Notes under the pieces: generated by a model
The model's database searches: none
What the model was told of the DNA's origin: nothing
Seen by the model: only the letters and a program-made list of their open reading frames with translations
Made by a program: the position numbers and the translations under genes
Shown here: in pieces, positions 51,795 through 60,979 of the stretch
How positions within the stretch are numbered: the first letter of the stretch is position 1
Layout of the letters: each line of letters starts with the position of its first letter
Origin: Bulleidia extructa W1219
GTDB taxonomy: Bacteria > Bacillota_I > Bacilli_A > Erysipelotrichales > Erysipelotrichaceae
DNA length: 64,000 nucleotides
Assembly (NCBI RefSeq): GCF_000177375.1
Contig: NZ_ADFR01000003.1
Location: 124,001 to 188,000 of the forward strand
Direction: 5' to 3'

Positions 51795-52934
51795 ATGGCC
51801 GATAAAAGAGATTATTATGAAGTCCTAGGAGTGGCTAAATCAGCCGGTGCTGATGAAATTAAAAGAGCGTATCGGCGTTTAGCGAAGAAATATCATCCTG
51901 ATGTCAATAAGAGTCCTGGTGCTGAAGAGAAATTTAAGGAAATTAATGAAGCTTACGAGATTTTGTCAGATCCATCCAAGAAACAAAGCTATGATCAATT
52001 TGGCTTTGCGGGTGTTGATCCAAACCAAGCTGGCGGTTTTAGCTCCGGTTTTGCAGGAAGTGGCTTTGGTGATTTCAGTGATATCTTCGGATCTTTCTTT
52101 AACGGCGGTTTTGGTTCAAGTTTTACAGGGTCAAGCCGACAAAGTAATCGATCCATGAAGGGGGAGGATCGCTATATGCGGATCAATCTTTCTTTTATGG
52201 AGGCTTGCTTTGGGAAGAAAGAAACATTGAGTTTAGAAGTGGATGAAACTTGTTCTCATTGTCATGGGACGGGTGCAGAGAGTCCAAAGGATGTAGAAAC
52301 TTGTTCAAGATGTCATGGGTCAGGAAGAGTGGTTGGGGTTCAACAAACTATTTTTGGAACCATGCAGACAGAAACCACGTGTCCGGATTGTGGTGGAACA
52401 GGGAAAAGGATTCGGAAAACTTGTCATCAATGTCATGGAGCCGGTTATACACACCAACGAGAAAGTGTGGATATCACTATTCCGGCGGGGATTAATGAAG
52501 GACAATCCCTTCGTGTCAGCGGAAAAGGAGAAAGAGGAAGAAATGGGGGACCAAATGGGGATCTTTACTTGGAAGTCCATATTCTTCCCCATAAACGATT
52601 CTTGCGGGAAGGCAAAAATATTCATTTGGAGATTCCTGTTTCAGCGGTGGATGCAACATTGGGTTGTGAAATTGATGTACCCACCATCCATGGGGATGTC
52701 ACCATGAAAATTCCGGCCGGAACGCAAGATGGTACAATGTTACGATTACGTGCAAAAGGGGTTGTGGATATTCGCAATAAGAATCAATATGGCGACCAAA
52801 TTTGCACAATAAAAGTTCAAGTGGATCAACATTTGACCAGAAAAGAGAAAGAGCTTTATCAACAGTTGGCGGAAATTCAACGTTCTGGAAAAGGGGAAAC
52901 CCTTTGGGAAAAGTTCAAGAAACAATTCTCTTAA
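51795..52934 (+). CDS. dnaJ: Chaperone DnaJ (Hsp40)
   Basis: This 379-residue type I J-protein has a J domain with [20 protein letters not shown] near residues 29-48 (HPD motif), a Gly/Phe-rich linker ([20 protein letters not shown] near 74-93) and four zinc-finger CxxCxGxG repeats ([32 protein letters not shown]) near 151-214, then the C-terminal substrate domain. It delivers substrates to DnaK and stimulates its ATPase. GAAAGGTAGG precedes the ATG. Confidence 0.97.
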   Translation: MADKRDYYEVLGVAKSAGADEIKRAYRRLAKKYHPDVNKSPGAEEKFKEINEAYEILSDPSKKQSYDQFGFAGVDPNQAGGFSSGFAGSGFGDFSDIFGSFFNGGFGSSFTGSSRQSNRSMKGEDRYMRINLSFMEACFGKKETLSLEVDETCSHCHGTGAESPKDVETCSRCHGSGRVVGVQQTIFGTMQTETTCPDCGGTGKRIRKTCHQCHGAGYTHQRESVDITIPAGINEGQSLRVSGKGERGRNGGPNGDLYLEVHILPHKRFLREGKNIHLEIPVSAVDATLGCEIDVPTIHGDVTMKIPAGTQDGTMLRLRAKGVVDIRNKNQYGDQICTIKVQVDQHLTRKEKELYQQLAEIQRSGKGETLWEKFKKQFS

Positions 52935-52946
52935 GGAGGAATGAAT

Positions 52947-55493
52947 ATGAATATTGATCAAATGACAGAAGCTCTACAGGAGCTTCTTTCTCTTTCGATA
53001 GAGTTGGCGAAAAAATTAAAGCATCCGGAAGTTCAAGTCTTACATTTTTTACAAAGTTTAGTGGATCGACATGACTTTGATTCTTTATGGTCTGACTTGG
53101 GAATTGATACCAGAGATTTCATTCAAGAAATAGCGAATGCTTTACACAAAGTAGCCAAAGTAGAAGGAAACGATGAACCACGCTTATCCCAAGGTTTATA
53201 TCAAGCCTTTCAAGATGGACAAGCTTGGGCTAGTCAACAAGGAGATACCTACTTGAGTCAAGGAGCGGTTTTGGTCGGTCTTTTTCAAGGAAAGGATTAT
53301 TTCATTCAAAGTTGGCTAAAGAAACATCAACTAACAAAAGCCCAAATAGAAGCGGCTGAAATAAAAAGAAGGGGAGGTGTTAAAATGGAGGAAAAAACAT
53401 CAGAAAGTCAAGTAGAAGCTTTAAAAAAATATGGTCATGATATTGTTCAAGACGTCAAAGACGGCAAGATTGACCCGGTGATCGGACGGGATGAAGAAAT
53501 TCGTCGAGTGATGGAAATTTTATCACGTAAGACTAAAAATAATCCTGTTTTAATTGGGGAGCCGGGAGTTGGTAAAACGGCGATTGTTGAAGGGTTAGCT
53601 TGGCGTATTATGAATAACGATGTCCCTTTAGGATTACAAAATAAGAAACTCATTGAACTGGATATGGGAGCTTTAATTGCCGGAGCAAAGTATCGTGGAG
53701 AATTTGAAGAGCGCTTGAAGGGTGTCTTAAAAGAAGTTAAGGCGGCCACCGGGGAAATTATTTTATTTATTGATGAGATTCATAATTTGGTTGGAGCCGG
53801 TAAAACAGAAGGATCCATGGACGCGGCTAATTTATTAAAGCCAATGTTGGCTCGTGGAGAGCTGAAATGTATTGGTGCAACCACCTTTGATGAATATCGT
53901 TTATACATTGAAAAGGATAGAGCCTTAGAAAGACGTTTTCAAAAAATCATGGTGGACCAACCATCGGTAGAAGATACAATTTCCATTCTCCGTGGTTTGA
54001 AAGAGCGTTTTGAATCGCATCATGGTGTTCGTATTAAAGATGAAGCTATTATTGCGGCCGCTACTTTATCCAACCGATATATTACAGATCGTTTCTTACC
54101 GGATAAGGCCATTGATTTAATTGATGAAGCTTGTGCCACCATTCGGGTGGAAATGGATTCCATGCCGGCTGAATTGGATGAATTATCTCGTAAAATCATG
54201 ACTTTGCAGATTGAAGAAACTTCTTTGAAAGAAGAATCAGATCCCAAAGCGAAACTTCGTTTGGAAGAAATTCAAAAGGAAGTAGCCAATTTATCCGAAC
54301 AACAGGCTTCTTTAATGAGCCAATGGAAAGAAGAAAAAGCCAAAGCTGATGAAGTAAAATCAGCGAAAGAACAATTGGAAAAGGAAAAGTTAGCCTTAAA
54401 TCAAGCTCAAAATGAAGCCGATTATGAAAAGGCGGCGAAATTGAAATATGAAACCATTCCCAATTTAGAAAAGAAGATTCAAGATGCGGAAGAAAACAGT
54501 CAAAATACCTTGATTCAACAAGATGTGGATGAAGATATGGTGGCTAAGATTGTATCCAATTGGACACATATTGAGGTTTCAAAACTTTTGAGTACCGAAA
54601 GACAAAAGGTTCTTCATTTGGCAGACCATTTACGCCAAAGAGTGATAGGGCAAGATGAAGCTTTGGAGTTAGTAAGTGATGCCATACTAAGAGCAAAAGC
54701 CAATATTCAAGATGAGCATCGGCCTTTAGGTAGTTTCTTGTTCTTAGGGCCAACAGGAGTCGGTAAAACAGAAGTGGCGAAAGCTTTGGCAGAACAATTA
54801 TTTGATGATGAAAATAAAATCATTCGTATTGATATGAGCGAATACATGGAAAAATTCTCTGTTTCTCGTTTGATTGGAGCCCCTCCGGGTTATGTTGGTT
54901 ATGAAGAGGGTGGTCAATTGAGTGAGGCGGTTCGGAGAAATCCGTATTCTATTGTTTTGTTGGATGAAATTGAAAAGGCACATCCGGATGTCTTTAACAT
55001 TCTTTTACAAGTATTGGACGATGGTCGCATCACGGATTCTAAGGGAGTTACAGTAGACTTTAAGAATACTATTATCATTATGACCTCCAATCTTGGTAGT
55101 CAATATGCTTTCCAAGAAGGAAATCAAGAAGAAAATTATAGACGTGAAGTACAAGCTCATTTCAAACCGGAATTTGTGAATCGTATTGATGATATTATTA
55201 TCTTTCATCCTTTAGATCAGGAAGTTTCTAAGAAGATTGCTATGAAGTTCTTAGCTCAACTACAAAGTCGTTTGGCGGATAAAGATGTGCAACTAGAAGT
55301 GACCGATGCCGCTAAAGAAAGAATTGTGGAAGTCGGAACGGATCCTGAATATGGAGCTAGACCAATGAAACGTCATATTCAAAAAGAAATCGAAACAGGA
55401 GTGGCTCGTGTTTTATTAGAAAACATGGATGTTCATGGTAAAAAAATAGTCGTTGATGCGGATACGTCCGGGTATCGAATTCAATTGGTTTAA
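52947..55493 (+). CDS. clpB: Disaggregase ClpB
   Basis: This Hsp100 protein (about 848 residues) has an N-terminal Clp repeat domain (about 1-140), NBD1 with [16 protein letters not shown] near 206-221, a long coiled-coil M domain (about 400-520) that distinguishes ClpB from ClpA and ClpC, and NBD2 with [19 protein letters not shown] near 600-618 and [17 protein letters not shown]. It threads aggregated proteins apart with DnaK. The ATG at 52947 leaves six to seven bases after AAGGAGG; an ATG at 52941 is too close. A strong internal start is present at 53385. Confidence 0.95.
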   Translation: MNIDQMTEALQELLSLSIELAKKLKHPEVQVLHFLQSLVDRHDFDSLWSDLGIDTRDFIQEIANALHKVAKVEGNDEPRLSQGLYQAFQDGQAWASQQGDTYLSQGAVLVGLFQGKDYFIQSWLKKHQLTKAQIEAAEIKRRGGVKMEEKTSESQVEALKKYGHDIVQDVKDGKIDPVIGRDEEIRRVMEILSRKTKNNPVLIGEPGVGKTAIVEGLAWRIMNNDVPLGLQNKKLIELDMGALIAGAKYRGEFEERLKGVLKEVKAATGEIILFIDEIHNLVGAGKTEGSMDAANLLKPMLARGELKCIGATTFDEYRLYIEKDRALERRFQKIMVDQPSVEDTISILRGLKERFESHHGVRIKDEAIIAAATLSNRYITDRFLPDKAIDLIDEACATIRVEMDSMPAELDELSRKIMTLQIEETSLKEESDPKAKLRLEEIQKEVANLSEQQASLMSQWKEEKAKADEVKSAKEQLEKEKLALNQAQNEADYEKAAKLKYETIPNLEKKIQDAEENSQNTLIQQDVDEDMVAKIVSNWTHIEVSKLLSTERQKVLHLADHLRQRVIGQDEALELVSDAILRAKANIQDEHRPLGSFLFLGPTGVGKTEVAKALAEQLFDDENKIIRIDMSEYMEKFSVSRLIGAPPGYVGYEEGGQLSEAVRRNPYSIVLLDEIEKAHPDVFNILLQVLDDGRITDSKGVTVDFKNTIIIMTSNLGSQYAFQEGNQEENYRREVQAHFKPEFVNRIDDIIIFHPLDQEVSKKIAMKFLAQLQSRLADKDVQLEVTDAAKERIVEVGTDPEYGARPMKRHIQKEIETGVARVLLENMDVHGKKIVVDADTSGYRIQLV
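53370..53387 (+). promoter_or_regulatory. Internal ribosome binding site and ATG inside clpB
   Basis: GGGGAGGTG followed eight bases later by an in-frame ATG (53385) starting [17 protein letters not shown]. It would make a ClpB lacking the N domain, as known for E. coli ClpB. Confidence 0.6.
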
Positions 55494-55500
55494 AATGGAA

Positions 55501-55527
55501 GGGTAGTTTAAAAAGCTACTCTTTTTT
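55501..55527 (+). terminator. Terminator of the heat-shock operon
   Basis: A nine-pair stem from GGGTAGTTT to AAGCTACTC (with two G-T pairs) followed by six Ts, eight bases after the clpB stop codon. Confidence 0.7.
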
Positions 55528-55562
55528 GTTATATTAATGACTGATTTAGAAAGAAGGTTTTT

Positions 55563-56048
55563 ATGAATCATGTTTCGTTTCAATGGATGATGATAGTTGT
55601 ATTCGGATTTTTGGAGGTATATATCGGGTATTTGAATTTTAAATGTGCTTCAAAAATAAAGATTAAAGATCGTCAATGGACGGTGCTTCGCATCATGATG
55701 ATTGTGTTTGGAATTTTGAGTGCTTTAGAATTTTTCGGTGGTTTTTCGATGTTATTGTTGCTGCGCTATATTGTAACAGTGACTGCTTGTGTCATTTTCT
55801 TCTTTAGTCATGATGGTATTGGGGAAGATGGTTTTGTTTCGGGATTTCATTTTCACTCTTATCAAGAAGTAGAGGCTTATGATATTTATGAACAAACCAA
55901 GTGGTTAACGGTCATTTTTGTCATTCAAAAAAAGGATCACAAGCGTAAAGCTGAAGAAGTGACTTTTGAATTGAAAAACAAAAAAGCAGTGGAGCAATTG
56001 TTAAAAGAAAAAATTGCTAAAAAGTATCGTCGTTTAAAGAAGGGTTAA
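55563..56048 (+). CDS. Small membrane protein of unknown function
   Basis: The 161 residues include three hydrophobic segments (about 8-25, 43-62 and 64-82) and a cytoplasmic-type C-terminal part with beta strands (EVEAYDIYEQTKWLTVIFVI) ending in a basic, lysine-rich helix (KKAVEQLLKEKIAKKYRRLKK). The shape resembles DUF5673-like membrane proteins with a small C-terminal domain, but this is a guess. GAAAGAAGG precedes the ATG. It lies between two terminated units and is probably transcribed alone. Confidence 0.6.
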   Translation: MNHVSFQWMMIVVFGFLEVYIGYLNFKCASKIKIKDRQWTVLRIMMIVFGILSALEFFGGFSMLLLLRYIVTVTACVIFFFSHDGIGEDGFVSGFHFHSYQEVEAYDIYEQTKWLTVIFVIQKKDHKRKAEEVTFELKNKKAVEQLLKEKIAKKYRRLKKG

Positions 56049-56076
56049 ATTTCCTTTGGTGATATATGAAGGCTCT

Positions 56077-56106
56077 TTAGACAAAAAAATGATTCTTTAG
56101 TATAAT
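56077..56106 (+). promoter_or_regulatory. Promoter of the surface protein gene
   Basis: TTAGAC (56077-56082), 18 bases, TATAAT (56101-56106), with the ATG 38 bases downstream behind GGGAGGGGAG. Confidence 0.5.
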
Positions 56107-56144
56107 GGAACCGTATTTTCTCAATAAAATGGGAGGGGAGAATA

Positions 56145-57941
56145 ATGAAAAGATTCATTCAAAAATTAATGATGGCTATGGTGGCTCTATTAATGGTGTT
56201 TAATGTATTCGCTAATACGATAAAAGTAGTGGCTGAAGAGATGCCGGATGAATACAAAGAGAAGACGAAAGATAATTATTGGGCTGAACTTGTGTGGTAT
56301 AAAGACAGTGGTTATCGTGCTGTCATACCATCATACTTAACGGATTATTTTGCCAGTAGTAGGGTTAAATGGGTTAATTCCTTAAACGTCCAATATGATC
56401 CAGGTTTTCCTCATGCTGGAATTTCCAGTGATCCCAATCTTTCAAATGACATAGCTGCAGCGATGAATGCTTTGGATGTATATGCACAGGATTTACCACA
56501 TAAGGAACCTAAAGATCCGTCATTGAACAGATGGCAGGGTGGTAAGCAATGGAATCCATATAACTTCGACTATTCTACTGATCTTGTCACCAAGAATACA
56601 AAAGACTACAATGTGCGTGGAGATATTGCGGAAAGAGGTCTTTCCAGTACCGCTATCTCTAATCATCGCATTGGCGATAAGATTAATCTTGATTTTCATT
56701 TAGATTTATCACTGTTTAAAAAAATAAAAAACACTGTACTGATTGCGATTATTAACTCAGAGTTCCCGGCATATTATATGATGAAAAATAATATGCCTGA
56801 AACGGCTATCACACAATCTGATGCTGAATTGGTGTTTGTGTTAGACTTGCCAAAAGGTTTGGAATCTTTGGATACAACTAAATATAAATTATCCGGTATT
56901 GACGGATTTAATGAGTTATCTGTGACAAAAGAAAAGAGTGGTAGAAGAATTGTTGTGAAGGCAAGACTGAAGGCACCACATACTTATGAAACATTAAAAG
57001 AATTATATAAAAAGATTCAAAAGGTAAAATCGGTTACTTTAAGTGTGGATGGATTACAAGTAACGTCTGATGTGGAAGTTAATAAGAATAATACAGTTAC
57101 AGGATATGCTTATGGAGTACATGAGAATATCTTTACGACGGATAACGATGCCATCTTCAACAAAGATGCTTCAGCGATTCAAAATGATGATAAACATGAT
57201 TTCTTCCGTCAAACAATTGTTTATGCGGCTAAACAATCTGTTGCTGGTCGAGATGAAGCCGGTGATGTTAATAAACCGAATTTGATGACTTATACTTTTA
57301 GAGTGAATCATAAAAAGGTAACTTTCATGAATGAAGGTGCGACACATGCGACTGTTGATGTGGAACAAGGGAAAGCCATTGATACGGATCATTTAACGAG
57401 TCAATCTATGCCGGCTCATCCAAACAAAGCAGGATATACTTTTAAGGAATGGAATACATCTGCTGATGGGACGGGGATGAAGTTTACCGGTACTACAGTT
57501 GTGAATCAAGATACAACAGTATACGCTATTTACAGTAAGAATCTTTCTTTAATGAATGAAGCTCCAAAGCTTGAAGTGAAAAATGCGACAATCAAGCAAG
57601 GGGAAGACTTTGATTTATTTACGCTTATTGTATCGGCTATTGATAAAGAAGATGGCGATTTAAAGAGTCAAGTTAAAATGATTGATATGGGCGGCTTTGA
57701 TAAGAATAAAGTCGGAAAATATAACATTACTTTTAAAGTGACGGATTCACAAGGTGCCAGCATGATGAAAAAAGCCACTATTACAGTGGTTAAAAAGGAT
57801 CATCCTACTCTAAAGCCTACTCATAAAACGAGAAATCCAAAAGTAGGAGACAATACGAGTGTTCTACCGTATGTTGTATCCATGATTTCAGCGGGAATAG
57901 CTTTTATTATAATGAGAATTAAGAAGAAAGAAGAGAACTAA
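56145..57941 (+). CDS. Surface protein with InlB-type repeat, Ig-like domain and sorting-like C-terminus
   Basis: This 598-residue exported protein has a signal peptide (about residues 1-28), a large N-terminal domain with no recognised family, one Listeria-Bacteroides (InlB B) repeat over about 390-470 (KVTFMNEG, AGYTFKEWNTSADGTG, TVYAIYSKN) and a DUF5011-type Ig-like domain over about 475-555 (IKQGEDFDLFTLI, NITFKVTDSQGAS). The end has NPKVGD, a hydrophobic segment and KKKEEN, the layout of a sortase substrate, but the expected Thr of an LPxTG/NPxTG motif is Val. It may be sorted by an unusual sortase or simply held by the C-terminal helix. It has its own promoter and terminator. Confidence 0.82.
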   Translation: MKRFIQKLMMAMVALLMVFNVFANTIKVVAEEMPDEYKEKTKDNYWAELVWYKDSGYRAVIPSYLTDYFASSRVKWVNSLNVQYDPGFPHAGISSDPNLSNDIAAAMNALDVYAQDLPHKEPKDPSLNRWQGGKQWNPYNFDYSTDLVTKNTKDYNVRGDIAERGLSSTAISNHRIGDKINLDFHLDLSLFKKIKNTVLIAIINSEFPAYYMMKNNMPETAITQSDAELVFVLDLPKGLESLDTTKYKLSGIDGFNELSVTKEKSGRRIVVKARLKAPHTYETLKELYKKIQKVKSVTLSVDGLQVTSDVEVNKNNTVTGYAYGVHENIFTTDNDAIFNKDASAIQNDDKHDFFRQTIVYAAKQSVAGRDEAGDVNKPNLMTYTFRVNHKKVTFMNEGATHATVDVEQGKAIDTDHLTSQSMPAHPNKAGYTFKEWNTSADGTGMKFTGTTVVNQDTTVYAIYSKNLSLMNEAPKLEVKNATIKQGEDFDLFTLIVSAIDKEDGDLKSQVKMIDMGGFDKNKVGKYNITFKVTDSQGASMMKKATITVVKKDHPTLKPTHKTRNPKVGDNTSVLPYVVSMISAGIAFIIMRIKKKEEN

Positions 57942-57956
57942 TATTTAGTTAAAAAG

Positions 57957-57986
57957 GTCTATCGTTTCGTTAGGATAGACTTTTTT
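57957..57986 (+). terminator. Terminator after the surface protein gene
   Basis: GTCTATC / GATAGAC with a ten-base loop and a six-T tail. Confidence 0.8.
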
Positions 57987-58040
57987 AATGGCTTATTAGA
58001 ATTTGTAAGTAGGGAAAATAGATTTCTATTTGCATAAAGA

Positions 58041-58068
58041 TTGACTATTTTAGCGAATGAGGTATTAT
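58041..58068 (+). promoter_or_regulatory. Promoter of the NAD salvage operon
   Basis: TTGACT (58041-58046), 16 bases, TATTAT (58063-58068). The predicted transcription start is only a few bases before the likely nrtR start codons. Confidence 0.55.
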
Positions 58069-58071
58069 TTA

Positions 58072-58088
58072 ATAGTCAAAATGACTAT
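58072..58088 (+). promoter_or_regulatory. Candidate NrtR operator
   Basis: ATAGTC-AAAAT-GACTAT is a perfect inverted repeat just after the -10 box, overlapping the putative start codons of nrtR. Another GACTAT arm lies in the -35 region (58043-58048). Binding here would shut off the nrtR-pncA-pncB-nadD-nadE transcript. Confidence 0.5.
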
Positions 58089-58938
58089 GAAAAAGATATT
58101 AAATGAGCAAGGAGAAAGCTTAGAAGAATTTCTTCAGAAATACGATAGTTCTCATTATGAGAAAGCAAGTCAGACAGCCGATTGTCTGGTTTTTACCGTG
58201 GATCAGGGAAAACTGAAGGTTCTTTTGATTCAAAGAAGAAATCATCCCTTTATTCATGATTGGGCGATGCCGGGTGGTTTTATGAATATTGATGAGGATT
58301 TAGATGATGCAGCATTAAGAGAGTTGCAAGAAGAAACTTCTTTATTTGAAAATATCTACTTTGAACAATTGTATACCTTTTCCAAAGTCGATCGGGATCC
58401 GCGAACCAGAATTATTACAACGGTTTATCTAACGATGGTGCCACCATCTTCGATTCCATTAACAATGGCTAATGACGATGCTTTGAATGCGACTTGGTTT
58501 GATATTCGCAAGGAAGTTAAGACGGTAGACGATCAGAAACGAATTTCTACTTTAATTTTAGAACATGATTCTATTTCTATTCGTTATGAAATTTGCGATA
58601 AGGTAAAAGAAAACTATATTCAAACCAATTCCACTTTATTAACAGAAACAAAATTAGCTGGTGATCATTATAAAGCCATTAATCGAGCGATGGATTATTT
58701 GCAAGATCGGGTAATGAGTGATGGACTTCTCTTTCATTTATTACCACCAAAATTTAGTTTGAAAGCAGCTCAATTAGCCTATGAAGCCGTTTTGAATAAA
58801 AAAGTCGATACGCCGAATTTTCGAAGAGATATGCGTAAGTATGTGACAGATATTCATCACTTTGAACTCCAAAGAGGAAGAAGAGTGAAGTTATACCAAT
58901 ATAATCCATTAACAAAATGGGGGAGGAACTTGAAATGA
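58081..58938 (+). CDS. nrtR: NrtR-type regulator of NAD synthesis (Nudix domain plus winged helix)
   Basis: A Nudix domain (CLVFTVDQGKLKVLLIQRR, DWAMPGGFMNIDEDLDDAAL near residues 60-79 and RELQEETSL) is fused to a C-terminal winged-helix domain (FHLLPPKFSLKAAQLAYEAV near 220-239, then RDMRKYVTDIHHFE). That architecture and its place at the head of NAD salvage genes identify NrtR, which senses ADP-ribose-type metabolites and represses niacin salvage. In the Nudix box the conserved glycine after EE-x is serine, so catalysis may be lost. Possible starts are 58057, 58081 and 58087, none with a ribosome binding site; 58081 is given. It overlaps pncA by four bases. Confidence 0.87.
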   Translation: MTMKKILNEQGESLEEFLQKYDSSHYEKASQTADCLVFTVDQGKLKVLLIQRRNHPFIHDWAMPGGFMNIDEDLDDAALRELQEETSLFENIYFEQLYTFSKVDRDPRTRIITTVYLTMVPPSSIPLTMANDDALNATWFDIRKEVKTVDDQKRISTLILEHDSISIRYEICDKVKENYIQTNSTLLTETKLAGDHYKAINRAMDYLQDRVMSDGLLFHLLPPKFSLKAAQLAYEAVLNKKVDTPNFRRDMRKYVTDIHHFELQRGRRVKLYQYNPLTKWGRNLK

Positions 58939-59462
58939 AACGTTGTTTGGTTGTGGTGGACATGCAAGTGGATTTTATATCCGGTAGTTTAGGAACGAAA
59001 GAAGCACTTGAAATTTTAGAAACAGCAAGACATATTATTCAACAACCGTATGATGAAATTTATGTGACCATGGACACCCATGATGAACATTATCTATCAA
59101 GCCATGAGGGTCAACAGTTACCGGTTGTGCATTGTGTGAAAGATAGCCCCGGTTGGCAATTGGAAACCTCTATTGAGAAGGAATTAAAAAAGAAGGCTTT
59201 TGTCAGGATTGAAAAAGGACAATTTGGAAGTTTGGATTTAGTGGAAGCCTTAAAGAAAAGTCAACCGGATGAAGTAGATATTATTGGTATTTGTACAGAT
59301 ATTTGTGTGGTCAGCAATGCGTTATTGGTGAAGGCGGCTTTACCGGAAATTATAGTAAGAGTTTATGAAAATGCGACTAGTGCAACCAGTCCATTGATGA
59401 AACAAGAGAGTTTAGATGTATTAAAAATGAATCAGGTGGAGATAAAGGAGTTCTTGGTATGA
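58935..59462 (+). CDS. pncA: Nicotinamidase
   Basis: This 175-residue cysteine hydrolase of the isochorismatase fold has the catalytic triad regions: LVVVDMQVDFISG (Asp), EKGQFGS (Lys) and GICTDICVVSNALL (Cys), plus a metal-binding DTHDEHYLSSHEG. It converts nicotinamide to nicotinate, the first step of niacin salvage. The true ATG at 58935 follows GGGAGG, and it overlaps both nrtR and pncB by four bases. It feeds directly into the following phosphoribosyltransferase. Confidence 0.93.
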   Translation: MKRCLVVVDMQVDFISGSLGTKEALEILETARHIIQQPYDEIYVTMDTHDEHYLSSHEGQQLPVVHCVKDSPGWQLETSIEKELKKKAFVRIEKGQFGSLDLVEALKKSQPDEVDIIGICTDICVVSNALLVKAALPEIIVRVYENATSATSPLMKQESLDVLKMNQVEIKEFLV

Positions 59463-60979
59463 GCAATATTCAGGTGGATGTGTATATTCCGGACGAAGAT
59501 TATGATAATCCGGCGATGGTAACGGATTTTTATGAATTTTCAATGGCCAATTCATTATTTTTACATGGTTATAAAGATACCATCATGGTTTTTGATATGT
59601 TCTTTAGGGATAATCCGGATGACTTAGGCTATGCGATTTCAGCTGGTCAACATAAATTATTACGCTTTTTAAAAAACTATCATTTCAATGATCGGGATAT
59701 TCGTTGGCTTCTTTACAAAGGAATGAGTCCAGAATTTTGTGAGTATTTAAAAACCTATCGTTGGAAGGGCAACGTTCATATGTTAAGAGAAGGAACGGTT
59801 TGTTATCCACAAGTTCCAATGGTGCGGATTGAATGTGATATGGTGGGAGCGATTCTGATTGAAACTTATTTATTGCAAACAATGAATTTTCATAGTCTAA
59901 TTACAACCAAAGCCACCAAGATTACCGGTCTAAGTACGAATCATGAACGTAATGTCATGGAGTTTGGAACCCGAAGAGCGCAAGGAGAATCAGCTGGTAA
60001 TGATGGGGCGTATGCGGCCATGTTGGGAGGCTGTATTGGAACAGCTAATTGCTTAGCTGAAATGAAGTATGGATCCGATGTACCGGCGGTAGGAACGATT
60101 GCTCATTCTTATGTAGAATTTTTTGCTAGCGAATATGAAGCTTTTGAAGCTTATGCAGAAACCTATCCGGAGAATGTTTCTTTGTTGTTAGATACGTATA
60201 GTATTTTCAATTCCGGACTACCAAACTTAATTAAATTAGACGATGCGATGATAGCAAAATATCCTGATGATCCTAATAAGCGTGTGAAATCTGCCCGGAT
60301 TGATTCGGGAGATTTGGCTCGTGGATATAAGAAATTAAGAAAGGCCTTGGATGCAGTAGGTAAAAGTTATATTAAATTGGTGGCTTCAAATTCGTTGGAT
60401 GAAAAGAAAATGTCCAATATGGAATTATATGAAGGAGCGAAGTTTGATGCTTATGGAGTGGGTGAAAAACTCATTACTTCCGCTACTGATCCGGTCTTTG
60501 GCGGTGTCTATAAGTTAGTCGCTATTAAGAATCTAGATGGAACCTATACACCAAAAATGAAATTTTCCGATTCAGCTTCTAAGGCCATCATTCCGGGTAA
60601 ACTTATGGCTTGGCGGGTCTTTGATGAAGAAGGAAAAGGGCAATGTGACATCATTGCTTTAGACGATGAAGTTTTTGAAAATGGAAAAGAAATTGAATTG
60701 GTGAATTTAGATCCAGATGCCATTGAACCGATGATTCGTATCGTTCCATTCCATGTGGAAAGAATTCTCGTGCCTCATATGATTAATGGTGAAATTGTGA
60801 TTGATTTACCTGATATTCGAGCTAAGAAAGAATACATTCGTGAACAACTTCAATATCGCGTTTGGGAGTCTGAATTGAGAACGGAATTGCCACATCGTCA
60901 TTATGTGGATCTAAGTCCGAAATTGGCGAAGTTGAGATCTGACCTATATGAAAAACTATATAAGGAAACAGGAAAATGA
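59459..60979 (+). CDS. pncB: Nicotinate phosphoribosyltransferase
   Basis: The 506-residue protein shows MVTDFYEFSMANSLFLHG near residues 20-37, FGTRRAQGESAGNDGAYAAM near 170-189, GTIAHSYVEFF near 213-223 and SARIDSGDLARGYKKLR near 279-295, the NaPRTase pattern. It joins nicotinate and PRPP to nicotinate mononucleotide with ATP. Length is normal for the Gram-positive type. It overlaps the neighbouring genes by four bases on each side. Confidence 0.95.
   Translation: MSNIQVDVYIPDEDYDNPAMVTDFYEFSMANSLFLHGYKDTIMVFDMFFRDNPDDLGYAISAGQHKLLRFLKNYHFNDRDIRWLLYKGMSPEFCEYLKTYRWKGNVHMLREGTVCYPQVPMVRIECDMVGAILIETYLLQTMNFHSLITTKATKITGLSTNHERNVMEFGTRRAQGESAGNDGAYAAMLGGCIGTANCLAEMKYGSDVPAVGTIAHSYVEFFASEYEAFEAYAETYPENVSLLLDTYSIFNSGLPNLIKLDDAMIAKYPDDPNKRVKSARIDSGDLARGYKKLRKALDAVGKSYIKLVASNSLDEKKMSNMELYEGAKFDAYGVGEKLITSATDPVFGGVYKLVAIKNLDGTYTPKMKFSDSASKAIIPGKLMAWRVFDEEGKGQCDIIALDDEVFENGKEIELVNLDPDAIEPMIRIVPFHVERILVPHMINGEIVIDLPDIRAKKEYIREQLQYRVWESELRTELPHRHYVDLSPKLAKLRSDLYEKLYKETGK

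Noticed and set aside
52315-52707. 130-residue frame within dnaJ
   Set aside because: It is an overlapping frame inside the zinc-finger region of a well-conserved gene; the cysteine codon repeats produce open shadows.
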